Positions 44,061 through 53,029 of a stretch of DNA of 64,000 bases are shown here, in pieces. Made by a program: the position numbers and the translations under genes. A model generated the notes under the pieces. The model made no database searches and was not told the origin of the DNA. It saw only the letters and a program-made list of their open reading frames with translations. The stretch covers positions 33,158 to 97,157 of the forward strand of contig DASZRL010000130.1 in assembly GCA_035549175.1 (NCBI GenBank), in the 5' to 3' direction. Position 1 is the first letter of the stretch. The number at the start of each line of letters is the position of its first letter. Source of the stretch: DASTSN01 sp035549175 (GTDB lineage: Bacteria; Bacteroidota; Bacteroidia; Chitinophagales; Chitinophagaceae).

Positions 44061-45101
44061 ATGACAAAGAGTACCCTATTTTTTCCCTTCTTTTTTTTGC
44101 TACTAGTATTCGTTTCCATCCAGGGTTACTCCCAGCAGGACAGTGCACGACTCTATTACCAGAAGGGCCTCCAGCAGCGACAGGCTGGACGGCTGATGGA
44201 AGCCTACCGCAGCTTCGACAGGGCATTTCAGCATGACAGCACGAACCTGGACATTGTCCGGGGGCTGGCCCTTTCAGCCTATGACCTGCGTCGGTATGAC
44301 CAGGCCCGGGACCTGTATAAGAAGCTGGTGGCCCTGGGAGATGGATCGGCCGCCAATTATGAACGGCTAATGGAACTGAGCTTCAACATGCGCTTGTTCG
44401 ACGAGGCAATCCTGTACGCCGGCAAACTCCGGCAGGTAGATCCCCACGCCAGGGTCAGCCGGATCCTGGGCAAGGCCAGTTATGAGCAGGAAAACTACGG
44501 CGACGCAATCCGGTACCTGGGGGAGGCTGCCAGGGCAGAACCCGGCAATGCCGAAGTGCCCTATCTGGTGGCCCGCAGCTACGTGGAAATGACCAATTAC
44601 AAGCAGGCCATTCCTTTTTTCCGGCAGGCCCTCAGCCTGGACAGCAGCAACAGCACCTGGCTCTATGAGCTGGGCCTTACCTACTACGCGGCCCACGATG
44701 ATGGCAACGCCCTGCGAAGTATCCTGCTGGCTGGTGAAAAAGGCTATAAAAAGGACAATGATTACCTGACCAACCTGGGGATCGCCTACCTCAATGCGGG
44801 TCATCCGGGGGAAGGCCTGGCGGTGCTGACGGACCTGCTTAAAAAGCGTCCCAGCGACCTCAGCCTGCTGGATATGGTGGCAGACGCCCAGTACAACCTC
44901 GGCCATTACGACGAGGCCATGCAGTACTGGGACACGATCCTGGGATACGATAAGAGCAATGCTTCAGCCCTTTATATGATCGGGATGTGTTACCTGAAAA
45001 AGGGAGATAAGGCCAAGGGCACCCAGCTTTGCGACAAGGCTATTGAAATGGATCCCAGCCTGGCGTCCCACAAGGAGAAACGTATGACCATGGGCCTGTG
45101 A
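44061..45101 (+). CDS. Secreted TPR protein
   Basis: A 346-residue exported protein with signal peptide (residues about 5-25, ending in YSQ) and at least eight tetratricopeptide repeats covering residues 27-330. Repeat hallmarks are visible as ARLYYQKGLQQRQAGRLMEA, ALSAYDLRRYDQARDLYKKL, GLTYYAAHDDGNAL, and near the C-terminus IGMCYLKKGDKAKGTQLC. The last repeat ends at CDKAIEMDPS. It is a periplasmic scaffold of unknown partner. No paired operon genes. It is convergent with argS with 32 bases between stops. Confidence 0.85.
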   Translation: MTKSTLFFPFFFLLLVFVSIQGYSQQDSARLYYQKGLQQRQAGRLMEAYRSFDRAFQHDSTNLDIVRGLALSAYDLRRYDQARDLYKKLVALGDGSAANYERLMELSFNMRLFDEAILYAGKLRQVDPHARVSRILGKASYEQENYGDAIRYLGEAARAEPGNAEVPYLVARSYVEMTNYKQAIPFFRQALSLDSSNSTWLYELGLTYYAAHDDGNALRSILLAGEKGYKKDNDYLTNLGIAYLNAGHPGEGLAVLTDLLKKRPSDLSLLDMVADAQYNLGHYDEAMQYWDTILGYDKSNASALYMIGMCYLKKGDKAKGTQLCDKAIEMDPSLASHKEKRMTMGL

Positions 45102-45133
45102 AACCTGCCCCGGAGCCCCCTGGAAGCTCCCGG

Positions 45134-46912
45134 TCACATGCGTTCGGGTACGCGGATACCCAGCAAGTGCATGGCCGAGGCAATCACGCCGGCCGTCAGC
45201 GCACACAGCCGCAGGCGCAATTGCTTTTTCTGAGGCGTCTCAGCCTGCATCACCGACAATTCCGTATAAAAGCTGTTGAAAGTCTTGGCCAGGTTGAACG
45301 CGTAAATGGCCAGAACCGAAGGATTTTGCTCATCGCAGGCGGTTTCCACCATGTCGGGGTATTGCTCCAGCAGGACCAGCAGGTTGCGTTCCGGCACCAG
45401 CAGGGCTTCGGTGTCCGGCAAAACGCCCGGCGCGGGACTCTCCTTGCGCAGGATGGAGCGGATGCGCGCATGGGTATACTGGACAAACGGGCCTGTAAAT
45501 CCGTGAAAATCGATGGATTCTTCGGGATTGAAAATCATCCTTTTTTTGGGGTCCACCCGAAGCAGGAAGAATTTCAGGGCCCCGAGCCCGAGGGTTTCAT
45601 GGAGGTTGGCCAGCTCCCGGGGAGTAAAATCACCGACTTTGCCCAGCTCTTCGGTGTGGCGGGCCGCGATCGCCACCATTTCGTCCACGAGGTCGTCCGC
45701 GTCCACAACCGTACCTTCCCGGGTCTTCATTCGTCCGGTGGGCAATTCCACCATACCGTAGCTGAGGTGCTGGATGCCATCGGCGGCGGGCAGCCCCAGT
45801 TTCTGACAAATCAGTTTAAGCACTTTGAAGTGGTAATTCTGTTCGTCCCCGACTACATAAATGCTTTGCTCGGCGTGAAATTCCTGTTGCTTCAGGTCCA
45901 CCAGGCCGATGTCCTGGGTAATATAGACCGCCGTTCCATCGCGGCGCTGGACGATCTTTTCGTCCAGGCCCTCGGCGGTGAGATCAATCCACACACTGCC
46001 ATCTTCCTTTTGGGTAAAAACGGATTTCTCCAGGCCTCTTCGGACCCAGTCCTTGCCCAGCAGGTAGGTATCACTTTCGTAATACGTCTTGTCAAATTCG
46101 CTGCCAATGCGGCGGTAGGTCTGGTCGAAACCGGCATAGACCCAGCTGTTCATGCGCCGCCACAGCTCGAGTACCTCCGGCTTGCCGGCTTCCCAGTCCA
46201 CGAGCATCTGCTGGGCCTGGCGCATGATCGGGGCCTGCTTTTCGGCCTCCTCGGCTGACAGGCCGCCGGCAACCAGGTCGGCTACCTGCTTTTTCAGCTC
46301 CACACCGAACCGGACATAATAGTCGCCGACCAGGTGGTCTCCCTTGATGCCGGTACTCTCCGGGGTGGCTCCCTGGCCGAAAAGCTGCCAGGCTACCATG
46401 CTTTTGCAGATATGGATACCCCGGTCGTTGGCGATGCAGGTCTTGATCACGTCATAGCCGCAGGCGCGGTATATCTCCGCCACGCTCCATCCCAGGAAGT
46501 TATTACGCAGGTGACCCAGGTGGAGGGGTTTATTAGTGTTGGGGGAGGAGTATTCCACCATGACGCGCCGGCCGTTGGGCTCCCGGCGCCCGAAGGCGGT
46601 ATTGCCGTACTGGGCCTCCAGGAACCGGATCCAGTATCCGTCCGCCACCTGCAGGTTCAGAAATCCCTTGATGGTGTTGTGTCCGCGCAGCAGGTCTGGG
46701 TAGCGGTTTACCAGGTAATCGCCCAGGGCGGTGCCCAATTGATCAGGCGATTTGCGGAGTTGTTTGACCAGGGTAAACAGGACCAGGGTATAGTCTCCCT
46801 CGAATTCGGGTTTGGTTTGGTTAATGGTCAGGTCTTCCGGACGACAGTCCAGGCCAAACAGGTGCTGCAGGGCAGCCGCCGTCAGGGACCGGATTTCGCG
46901 GGCAATGCTCAT
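45134..46912 (-). CDS. argS: Arginyl-tRNA synthetase
   Basis: The 592-residue class I synthetase that charges tRNA-Arg. N-terminal additional domain (residues 1-100), HIGH-like motif in SSPNTNKPLHLGHLRNNFLG (about 115-135), the GMV..LPTGRMKTREG block carrying the KMSKS-equivalent loop, and a C-terminal anticodon-binding DALR domain (about 490-592) are all present. Start placed at the Met of MSIAREIRSL; frames further upstream add 2 or 14 residues. Its substrate tRNA-Arg(TCT) also lies in this window at 63432. Confidence 0.94.
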   Translation of the reverse strand: MSIAREIRSLTAAALQHLFGLDCRPEDLTINQTKPEFEGDYTLVLFTLVKQLRKSPDQLGTALGDYLVNRYPDLLRGHNTIKGFLNLQVADGYWIRFLEAQYGNTAFGRREPNGRRVMVEYSSPNTNKPLHLGHLRNNFLGWSVAEIYRACGYDVIKTCIANDRGIHICKSMVAWQLFGQGATPESTGIKGDHLVGDYYVRFGVELKKQVADLVAGGLSAEEAEKQAPIMRQAQQMLVDWEAGKPEVLELWRRMNSWVYAGFDQTYRRIGSEFDKTYYESDTYLLGKDWVRRGLEKSVFTQKEDGSVWIDLTAEGLDEKIVQRRDGTAVYITQDIGLVDLKQQEFHAEQSIYVVGDEQNYHFKVLKLICQKLGLPAADGIQHLSYGMVELPTGRMKTREGTVVDADDLVDEMVAIAARHTEELGKVGDFTPRELANLHETLGLGALKFFLLRVDPKKRMIFNPEESIDFHGFTGPFVQYTHARIRSILRKESPAPGVLPDTEALLVPERNLLVLLEQYPDMVETACDEQNPSVLAIYAFNLAKTFNSFYTELSVMQAETPQKKQLRLRLCALTAGVIASAMHLLGIRVPERM

Positions 46913-47000
46913 CTCCATGCTGATTTGGCTGCGAATGTACGAAGCGGCGACCATAGTTGCCTGTCCGGCTAAAGCCGGCTGCCTTCGCAGCCTTTTCCCT

Positions 47001-47008
47001 TATTTTTG
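47001..47008 (+). promoter_or_regulatory. -7 promoter element of the gtrA-type gene
   Basis: TATTTTTG ends only six bases before the ATG at 47015. Transcription from this element should begin at or beside the start codon, so the mRNA is expected to be leaderless. Confidence 0.55.
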
Positions 47009-47014
47009 CGACGC

Positions 47015-47536
47015 ATGAAAAGGCATCTGCATACCGTCAGGGACTTCCTGCTTCCCCTCATTGACTTTTTTTACCCGCCCTTCCGGCGGCTGATGGACCT
47101 GCAGACCTTCCGGTATGCCGCCTGCGGGGGTGGCAATACCCTGCTGGGGTTGATCTTATACGCGGTGAGTTTCCGGTATATCCTCCGGGAGCATACCCTG
47201 CACCTGGGCTTTTACGCCTTCAAGGCGCACGTGGCGGCCCTGTTCATGTCCTCCTGCGTGGTGTTCCCGACGGGATTTTTCCTGATGAAATACGTGGTCT
47301 TCAGCAATTCATTCCTGCGGGGCCGGGTCCAGTTGGTCCGGTATTTTGCCTCTTACCTGTTCAGCCTGATGCTGAATTACCTGCTGCTTAAAATTTTTGT
47401 GGAGATATGGCATGTCTACGCCATCGCTGCGCAGATCCTGACAACCGCCATTGTGATCCTGTTCAGCTACCTGATCCAGAAGAATTTTACCTTCCGCGCC
47501 AAGTCGGCTTCGGCTTCAGAGACTGAAGCCTATTGA
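47015..47536 (+). CDS. GtrA-family membrane protein
   Basis: A 173-residue integral membrane protein of the GtrA family with four transmembrane helices (residues about 32-55, 68-90, 100-122, 135-158). Family members help transfer lipid-linked sugars across the membrane for glycan, O-antigen or teichoic acid decoration. The block FRYAACGGGNTLLGLILYAVS and the terminal LIQKNFTFR are typical. No partner glycosyltransferase is adjacent. Start at ATG 47015 is fixed by the closely spaced -7 element. The 3' end overlaps the convergent DUF4403 gene by 21 bases. Confidence 0.85.
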   Translation: MKRHLHTVRDFLLPLIDFFYPPFRRLMDLQTFRYAACGGGNTLLGLILYAVSFRYILREHTLHLGFYAFKAHVAALFMSSCVVFPTGFFLMKYVVFSNSFLRGRVQLVRYFASYLFSLMLNYLLLKIFVEIWHVYAIAAQILTTAIVILFSYLIQKNFTFRAKSASASETEAY

Positions 47537-48982
47537 CCGCACGGTCACGGCCAGGCTACCGCTGCAATGGCTGCGGATGACCAGACCGCCCGTCAGGGGA
47601 TAGATGCCTACCAGCCGTATATTGTCGACCCGGCCGGTGCCGACCATGCCGGGCACCCATTCCCGGTTCAGCTGGTTACCCAGCAGGGCTCTGGCTGAAT
47701 CGATATAGCCTCCCAGTTCGATCCGGGCATATTTTTTCAGTTCCGCGGTAATTTTCCGGGAGAACAGCCAGCGGGCTGATTTCAGCAGGACGTCCCGGGT
47801 CCTGACATCAAAATCCAGGTCCCGCAGCTCGATGACCCGGGTGGAATCGTCATAGGCCGGGCGACCGGTAAAGTAGGCCACCCCTTCATAGGAACCCCCG
47901 AACTCCACGCGGATGATCAGCCGCTCATTGTCCTGACCCGACAGCCGGCAGTCCCGGATGACCACTTGTTTGGTTAGCGGGCCCTTGGAAAAGGTGAACT
48001 GGGTGTTCTGTAGCCGAGCGTTGACCAGTTTTCCCAGCGAGTCATAATCCAGGCGGGCATCCAGGAATACATTGAAGCCCTCCTGGTTGCTGAATGCACC
48101 GAGATTGGGAACCGGACGGGGTTCCTCCCGGTCCGGCTTTTCCAGGGCGATGGAAGGTCGCGCAGCCAGGCCGAGGTTGATATGGAGCGAGTCGTTGTGT
48201 GCGTACAGGGTATTTATGCGCAGGCTGACCGGGTTGATTCGCAACCAGCCCATCCCATACACCGCAACGGGTTCCCTCAGCTTATCCCAGAGTTGCTGGA
48301 ACCGGCCGTGCAGGTCGGTAGTCCCGAAGCGGCTCTCGATACCGGCCCTCGCTGAATCCAGTTGCGCTTTCAGGCCGTCCATGACCTGGCGGGTGATGTC
48401 CTGGCTCCAGAAACATACCTGGCACTTGTCCAGGGCCTGGGGCTCCAGGCGGCGAATGGCCAGGCGCACGCGGTAATCGGGCGTAAGAAACAGGGAGGTG
48501 GAGAAATTTACCTGGACCCGCCGTTCTGCTTCCTCGAAGCCGCAGCGGCAGGCTGGCGTCCAGGGGGAAAGAACGGCTCCGTTCAGGCAGGCGCGCGTAG
48601 AGCCTATCACCTGGTAATACCCGGTAAAGCCCAGGTCCAGGACGGTCCCGGAGGCGCGCAACTGGAGCGGGCCGCGGCGGAAATGATATTTATAGCGAAC
48701 CCCGCATCCCTCCTGGATCCAGTCCTGCGGATAGCGGGGAGAGGTGTAGACGGTATCGATGTTCTTTTCGGCAAGGGCGTATAATGGCTGCAGGTTTACC
48801 TGGACCGGGATATTGATTTCCGAATCCGGGAGGGAATCCAGCCTGAAATCGGTACGGGCCAGCTCAGGCCTGCCCGGGCTGAGATGCCTTGAGCAGGAAC
48901 TGACCAGCCAGACCAGCGATAGGATGACCGGCCAAAGGCAGGCCCCGGGCAGAGGGCGCAGGTACCGGAAAAACGGTAGCAT
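47516..48982 (-). CDS. DUF4403-family lipoprotein
   Basis: A 488-residue lipoprotein: signal peptide ending in the lipobox LVSSC (Cys about residue 30), then a large beta-rich DUF4403 domain, which is predicted to resemble tandem lipid-binding tubular (BPI/SMP-like) domains. Recurring blocks are INIPVQVNLQPLYALAE near the start and GGLVIRSHCSGSLAVTVRSI at the end. Several Cys pairs (in ACLNG, ACRCG and DKCQVCFW) suggest disulfides in the periplasm. I start it at the ATG at 48982, which gives a conventional signal peptide; an ATG at 49003 is also possible. Convergent with the gtrA-type gene. Confidence 0.75.
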   Translation of the reverse strand: MLPFFRYLRPLPGACLWPVILSLVWLVSSCSRHLSPGRPELARTDFRLDSLPDSEINIPVQVNLQPLYALAEKNIDTVYTSPRYPQDWIQEGCGVRYKYHFRRGPLQLRASGTVLDLGFTGYYQVIGSTRACLNGAVLSPWTPACRCGFEEAERRVQVNFSTSLFLTPDYRVRLAIRRLEPQALDKCQVCFWSQDITRQVMDGLKAQLDSARAGIESRFGTTDLHGRFQQLWDKLREPVAVYGMGWLRINPVSLRINTLYAHNDSLHINLGLAARPSIALEKPDREEPRPVPNLGAFSNQEGFNVFLDARLDYDSLGKLVNARLQNTQFTFSKGPLTKQVVIRDCRLSGQDNERLIIRVEFGGSYEGVAYFTGRPAYDDSTRVIELRDLDFDVRTRDVLLKSARWLFSRKITAELKKYARIELGGYIDSARALLGNQLNREWVPGMVGTGRVDNIRLVGIYPLTGGLVIRSHCSGSLAVTVRSIGFSL

Positions 48983-49346
48983 CCGGCAGGGCTTGGGAAT
49001 CATGGCCGGTAAAAATAGCAAAGAATTGGAATTGGCCCGGGCGACCGGTATGGGCGGGTACCCGCCGGATGGCATCCGACCGTGGGGCGAATCTGCCGCG
49101 GGATTCCTGGCTGACCGGCAAAAAGGCAGTGGCCCGGCATGGCCCGGCCGGGTAGCAGGCTTTCCGCCGTGGGGCCGGCTCTGCCAGCAAGTCGGCCGTC
49201 AGGCGGCAGGGATTGCCGGAAGGACGGCCTTCCAGCCGGGCGGAACCCCCCCGATCTGCCAATTTTGCATTTTTGCCGATAGCGGCATAATGATTGAATA
49301 CCAATAGCGATGCCGATGACAGGCATCGAAAAGGAGAAAATATATT
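48983..49346. other. Upstream region of dnaK and of the divergent DUF4403 gene
   Basis: 364 bases, GC-rich in the first 280, with no convincing coding frame. The last 80 bases hold two hairpins and a Shine-Dalgarno for dnaK, described separately. TATTTTTA on the minus strand at 49017-49010 may promote the DUF4403 gene. Confidence 0.4.
49275..49338 (+). promoter_or_regulatory. Structured leader of dnaK with strong Shine-Dalgarno
   Basis: GCCG-ATAG-CGGC at 49275-49286 and CGATGCC (49308-49314) with GGCATCG (49322-49328) can form two hairpins; directly after the second lies AAAAGGAGA, about ten bases before the ATG at 49347. No CIRCE element is seen, and TAnnTTTG has no exact match here (CAATTTTG and CATTTTTG are close). 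The structures may tune dnaK expression by temperature, but that is inferred from position only. Confidence 0.5.
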
Positions 49347-51263
49347 ATGGGAAAAATAATCGGAATCGACTTAGGGACAACTAATAGCTGCGTTGCCGTT
49401 ATGGAAGGCAACGAACCCGTTGTGATCGCCAACGACGAGGGTCGCCGGACGACCCCTTCCGTGGTGGCGTTCCTGAAGAATGGCGAACGCAAGGTGGGGG
49501 ACCCCGCCAAACGCCAGGCGATCACCAACCCGCACAACACGATCATGAGCGTCAAGCGTTTCATGGGCCGCCGGTTTGACGAAGTGACCGAAGAGATCAG
49601 TCACTGGAGTTATAAGGTGGTACGCGGTGACAACAATACCGTCCGCATTGACATAGACGGCCGCCTGTATACGCCCCAGGAAATCAGCGCCATGATTCTT
49701 CAGAAAATGAAGAAAACGGCGGAAGATTACCTGGGCCAGGAAGTCAATGAAGCCGTCATCACGGTACCGGCCTATTTTAATGACGCGCAGCGGCAGGCTA
49801 CCAAGGAGGCCGGCGAGATCGCGGGACTGAATGTACGCCGGATCATCAATGAGCCGACGGCTGCGGCGCTGGCCTACGGCCTGGACAAAAAGCATAAGGA
49901 CCAGAAGGTGGCCGTGTTTGACCTGGGTGGAGGAACCTTTGATATTTCCATCCTGGAACTGGGTGACGGCGTATTCGAAGTGAAGTCCACCAACGGGGAT
50001 ACCCACCTGGGCGGGGACGATTTCGACAAGGTCATTATGGATTGGCTGGCTGAAGAATTCAAGAAGGATGAGGCAATCGATCTGCGGAAGGATCCCATGG
50101 CCCTGCAACGCCTGAAGGAAGCCGCTGAAAAGGCCAAGATCGATCTGAGCTCCTCCACGGAAACGGAGATCAACCTCCCCTATATCACGGCAGTGGACGG
50201 TGTGCCCAAACACCTGGTCAAAAAGCTCAGCCGGGCCAAGTTCGAGCAACTGGCCGATAACCTGTTCACCCGTTGCCTTAAGCCCTGCGAACAGGCGCTC
50301 AAGGATGCCGGCCTGGCCGCGTCCCAGATTGACGAAGTCATCCTGGTAGGGGGATCCACCCGGATTCCCAAAGTCCAGGAGATCGTGGAAAAATTCTTTG
50401 GCAAGAAGCTCAACAAGAGTGTGAACCCCGATGAGGCGGTGGCTATCGGAGCCTGCGTGCAGGGGGCTGTACTTACCGGCGAAGTGAAGGATGTACTGCT
50501 GCTTGACGTGACCCCGCTGTCCCTGGGTATTGAAACCCTGGGAGGTGTGATGACCCCGCTGATTCCTTCCAATACGACCATCCCCACCAAGAAATCGGAA
50601 GTCTTTTCCACGGCAGCTGACAACCAGCCGGGAGTACAGATCCACGTGCTGCAGGGCGAGCGCCCCATGTCCAAGGACAATAAGAGCCTGGGGATCTTTA
50701 ACCTGGATGGTATACCGCCGGCTCCCCGGGGTGTGCCCCAGATCGAGGTCACCTTTGATATTGACGCCAATGGTATTCTGCATGTAACGGCCAAGGACAA
50801 GGGTACCGGTAAGGAACAGAAGATTCATATCGAGGCCGGTAGCGGCTTGAGCAAGGAAGAAGTGGAAAAAATGAAGGCGGAAGCCCGGGCCAACGAGGCT
50901 GCTGACAAGGCTGCCCGGGAAAAGATTGACAAACTTAACGCCGCTGACAGCCTGATATTCCAGACGGAAAAGCAGGTGAAGGAGTACGGGGACAAGATCC
51001 CGGCCGACAAGAAAACCGCGATTGAATCCGCCCTGGGTAAACTCCGTGAAGCCCACAAGGCCCAGGACATTACGTCCCTGGACAGCGCCATGACCGAGCT
51101 GAATGCGGCTTGGACTGCTGCCAGCCAGGATATATACAATGCACAGGGTGCCCAGGCAGGAGCCCAGCCCGGCGGCCAGGGAGCAGGCGCCTCGGAGGCG
51201 CAGGGAGCCCAGGCTGGCGGGGCGGACAATGTACAGGATGTTCCGTACGAGGAAGTGAAGTAA
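49347..51263 (+). CDS. dnaK: Molecular chaperone DnaK (Hsp70)
   Basis: The 638-residue Hsp70 chaperone that folds proteins with DnaJ and GrpE in the cytoplasm. The ATPase signature GIDLGTTNSCVAVMEG at residues 4-19, the phosphate-binding segments (FDLGGGTFDISILELG, VGGSTRIPKVQEIV) and the substrate-binding domain (from about residue 385, VTPLSLGIETLGG) are intact. A C-terminal Gly-Ala-Gln-rich tail ends in the typical VPYEEVK. dnaJ and grpE are not adjacent. A strong Shine-Dalgarno precedes it and a terminator follows. Confidence 0.97.
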   Translation: MGKIIGIDLGTTNSCVAVMEGNEPVVIANDEGRRTTPSVVAFLKNGERKVGDPAKRQAITNPHNTIMSVKRFMGRRFDEVTEEISHWSYKVVRGDNNTVRIDIDGRLYTPQEISAMILQKMKKTAEDYLGQEVNEAVITVPAYFNDAQRQATKEAGEIAGLNVRRIINEPTAAALAYGLDKKHKDQKVAVFDLGGGTFDISILELGDGVFEVKSTNGDTHLGGDDFDKVIMDWLAEEFKKDEAIDLRKDPMALQRLKEAAEKAKIDLSSSTETEINLPYITAVDGVPKHLVKKLSRAKFEQLADNLFTRCLKPCEQALKDAGLAASQIDEVILVGGSTRIPKVQEIVEKFFGKKLNKSVNPDEAVAIGACVQGAVLTGEVKDVLLLDVTPLSLGIETLGGVMTPLIPSNTTIPTKKSEVFSTAADNQPGVQIHVLQGERPMSKDNKSLGIFNLDGIPPAPRGVPQIEVTFDIDANGILHVTAKDKGTGKEQKIHIEAGSGLSKEEVEKMKAEARANEAADKAAREKIDKLNAADSLIFQTEKQVKEYGDKIPADKKTAIESALGKLREAHKAQDITSLDSAMTELNAAWTAASQDIYNAQGAQAGAQPGGQGAGASEAQGAQAGGADNVQDVPYEEVK

Positions 51264-51306
51264 CCGGTTGGGGCCACTCCTGCAAAGGCTGTATGCATAA
51301 CGAATC

Positions 51307-51333
51307 ACCTCCGCATCACGCGGAGGTTTTTTT
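51307..51333 (+). terminator. Rho-independent terminator after dnaK
   Basis: ACCTCCGC, loop ATCAC, GCGGAGGT, then seven T residues. Confidence 0.88.
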
Positions 51334-51415
51334 ATGACGGGCCGGTTCAGATTGGGGCGGCCAATAGGGGGCGGAAGCGATATTTGGGATATATTTACCC
51401 GTAAACCCGAAGCGC

Positions 51416-52918
51416 ATGGCCCTTAGCAGAATCTGGTCCGCATTCATCGTCGTGTCTGTCCTGGTAGCCGCTTATCACTGGCTGGCCGGGGGTGACCAGG
51501 GCATTTTCAGCCGGATGGTGACCGGGAAGGCTGACGATCCGTATGATTCGGTTGCCTGCCTGTTGATAGGTTCTCCCCGGGAGGCCGGATTTACCTCGCG
51601 GGAAGGCTTTGAAAAATTCATTGGCGGCTACGGCTACTACCCGGTCACTTCACCCGGGCGGGCCCAGGTCCTGGTGGCCGACCGGGTCACGCTTGACTCC
51701 GTTCGCCTGATGAAGCAGGCCAATCCAGGCCTGCAGGTATACGATTACCGGACCATCCAGTACAGGCTGTCCCGGCGGGCCGACGGGATTATCGAAACCT
51801 GCAAGAGCGCGGTAACCATCAGCCTGGGGCTGATCGGAATGCTGGCCCTGTTCATGGGGTTTCTATCCATAGCCGAGCGGGCCGGCGGAGTCCGGTTTCT
51901 GTCGCGAATCGTGGGGCCCTTTTTTTCCCGGGTATTCCCTGATATACCCAAGGGGCATCCGGCCATGGGGCACATGATCATGAACTTTTCGGCCAACCTG
52001 CTTAACCTGGATAATGCCGCTACCCCTTTTGCCATCCGGGCCATGGAAAGCCTGCAGGAACTCAACCCGGACAAGGAGCGCGCGTCCAATTCCCAGATCA
52101 TGTTCCTGTGCCTTCACGCCGCAGGGCTCACCCTGATCCCGGTAACCATCATCGCAGCCCGGTCGGCGCTGAAGGCGCAGAGTCCTATTGATATATTCGT
52201 GCCCTGCCTGATCGTTACGTTTGTGGCTACCGTGGCGGCCCTGCTGATCGTGGGTCTCAAACAAAAAATCAACCTGTTTCAACCGGTTATCCTGGCCTGG
52301 ATCGGGGGAATTTCCGCGCTGATTGCCCTGCTGGTGGTTTACCTGCACCGGCTCAATGCCGGGCAGGTGCAGATTTTTTCCGGCCTGCTGGGTAACGGCC
52401 TGCTAGTACTGATCCTGTTATTAATCGTGGCCGGCGGGCTTTACAAGGGAGTTCCGATCTTTGATGCCTTTGTTGAGGGGGCCCGGGGCGGCTTTGAAAC
52501 GGCCGTCCGGATCATACCCTACCTGGTGGGCCTGCTGGTGGCGATCAGCATGCTGCGTACCAGCGGGGCCTTTGATTTCCTGATCAACGGGCTGAAACAG
52601 CTCTTTGTGGCGATGGGAACCGATACCCGGTTTGTGGACGGGTTACCGACGGCACTGATCCGGCCCCTGAGCGGGGCCGGAGGACGGGGCATGATGATCG
52701 ATACCATGAAAAATTTTGGCCCCGACTCCTTCGCCGGGAGACTGGCCTGCATCCTGCAGAGTTCATCGGATACAACCTTCTATGTGGTGGCCGTGTATTT
52801 TGGTGCAGTGGGCATCAAAAACACGCGGTACGCCGTGGGGGCGATGCTCCTGGCCGACCTGGTAGGGATCCTGACTGCCATCCTGATGGCCTACCTCTTT
52901 TTCGGTGCGGTAGCCTGA
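51416..52918 (+). CDS. Fused SpmA-SpmB-type nucleoside-recognition membrane protein
   Basis: A 500-residue inner-membrane protein made of two nucleoside-recognition (Gate) domains in one chain: the first (residues about 125-290, with GHPAMGHMIMNFSANLLNLDNAATP) corresponds to SpmA, and the second (about 330-500, with TALIRPLSGAGGRGMMIDT and SSSDTTFYVVAVYFG) to SpmB. In spore formers these are two proteins for spore core dehydration; fused forms occur in non-sporulating Bacteroidota, where the function is unknown and may be transport of a nucleoside-like ligand. The N-terminal 110 residues carry an extracytoplasmic insert. The start at 51416 has a possible TATATTTA -7-like element 19 bases upstream. 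Confidence 0.87.
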   Translation: MALSRIWSAFIVVSVLVAAYHWLAGGDQGIFSRMVTGKADDPYDSVACLLIGSPREAGFTSREGFEKFIGGYGYYPVTSPGRAQVLVADRVTLDSVRLMKQANPGLQVYDYRTIQYRLSRRADGIIETCKSAVTISLGLIGMLALFMGFLSIAERAGGVRFLSRIVGPFFSRVFPDIPKGHPAMGHMIMNFSANLLNLDNAATPFAIRAMESLQELNPDKERASNSQIMFLCLHAAGLTLIPVTIIAARSALKAQSPIDIFVPCLIVTFVATVAALLIVGLKQKINLFQPVILAWIGGISALIALLVVYLHRLNAGQVQIFSGLLGNGLLVLILLLIVAGGLYKGVPIFDAFVEGARGGFETAVRIIPYLVGLLVAISMLRTSGAFDFLINGLKQLFVAMGTDTRFVDGLPTALIRPLSGAGGRGMMIDTMKNFGPDSFAGRLACILQSSSDTTFYVVAVYFGAVGIKNTRYAVGAMLLADLVGILTAILMAYLFFGAVA

Positions 52919-52920
52919 GG

Positions 52921-52944
52921 CCCACCAGGCGGCCGCCTGGTGGG
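52921..52944. repeat. 24-bp perfect palindrome
   Basis: CCCACCAGGCGG followed directly by its reverse complement CCGCCTGGTGGG, with no loop. It starts two bases after the stop codon of the SpmA-SpmB gene and has no T run, so it is not a standard terminator; it could be a recognition site or a factor-dependent transcription end. Confidence 0.6.
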
Positions 52945-53029
52945 GACCTGTCAGGTACCGGGAGATTCCCGGAAGGTGCGTCCTGGTATCCGCCGGTACC
53001 GTGAACGATCCTGGTGGCGGAACCACCGG

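Noticed and set aside
49371..51308. Long minus-strand open frame opposite dnaK
   Set aside because: Common artefact of GC-rich, strongly codon-biased genes; no recognisable domain, and dnaK is certain.
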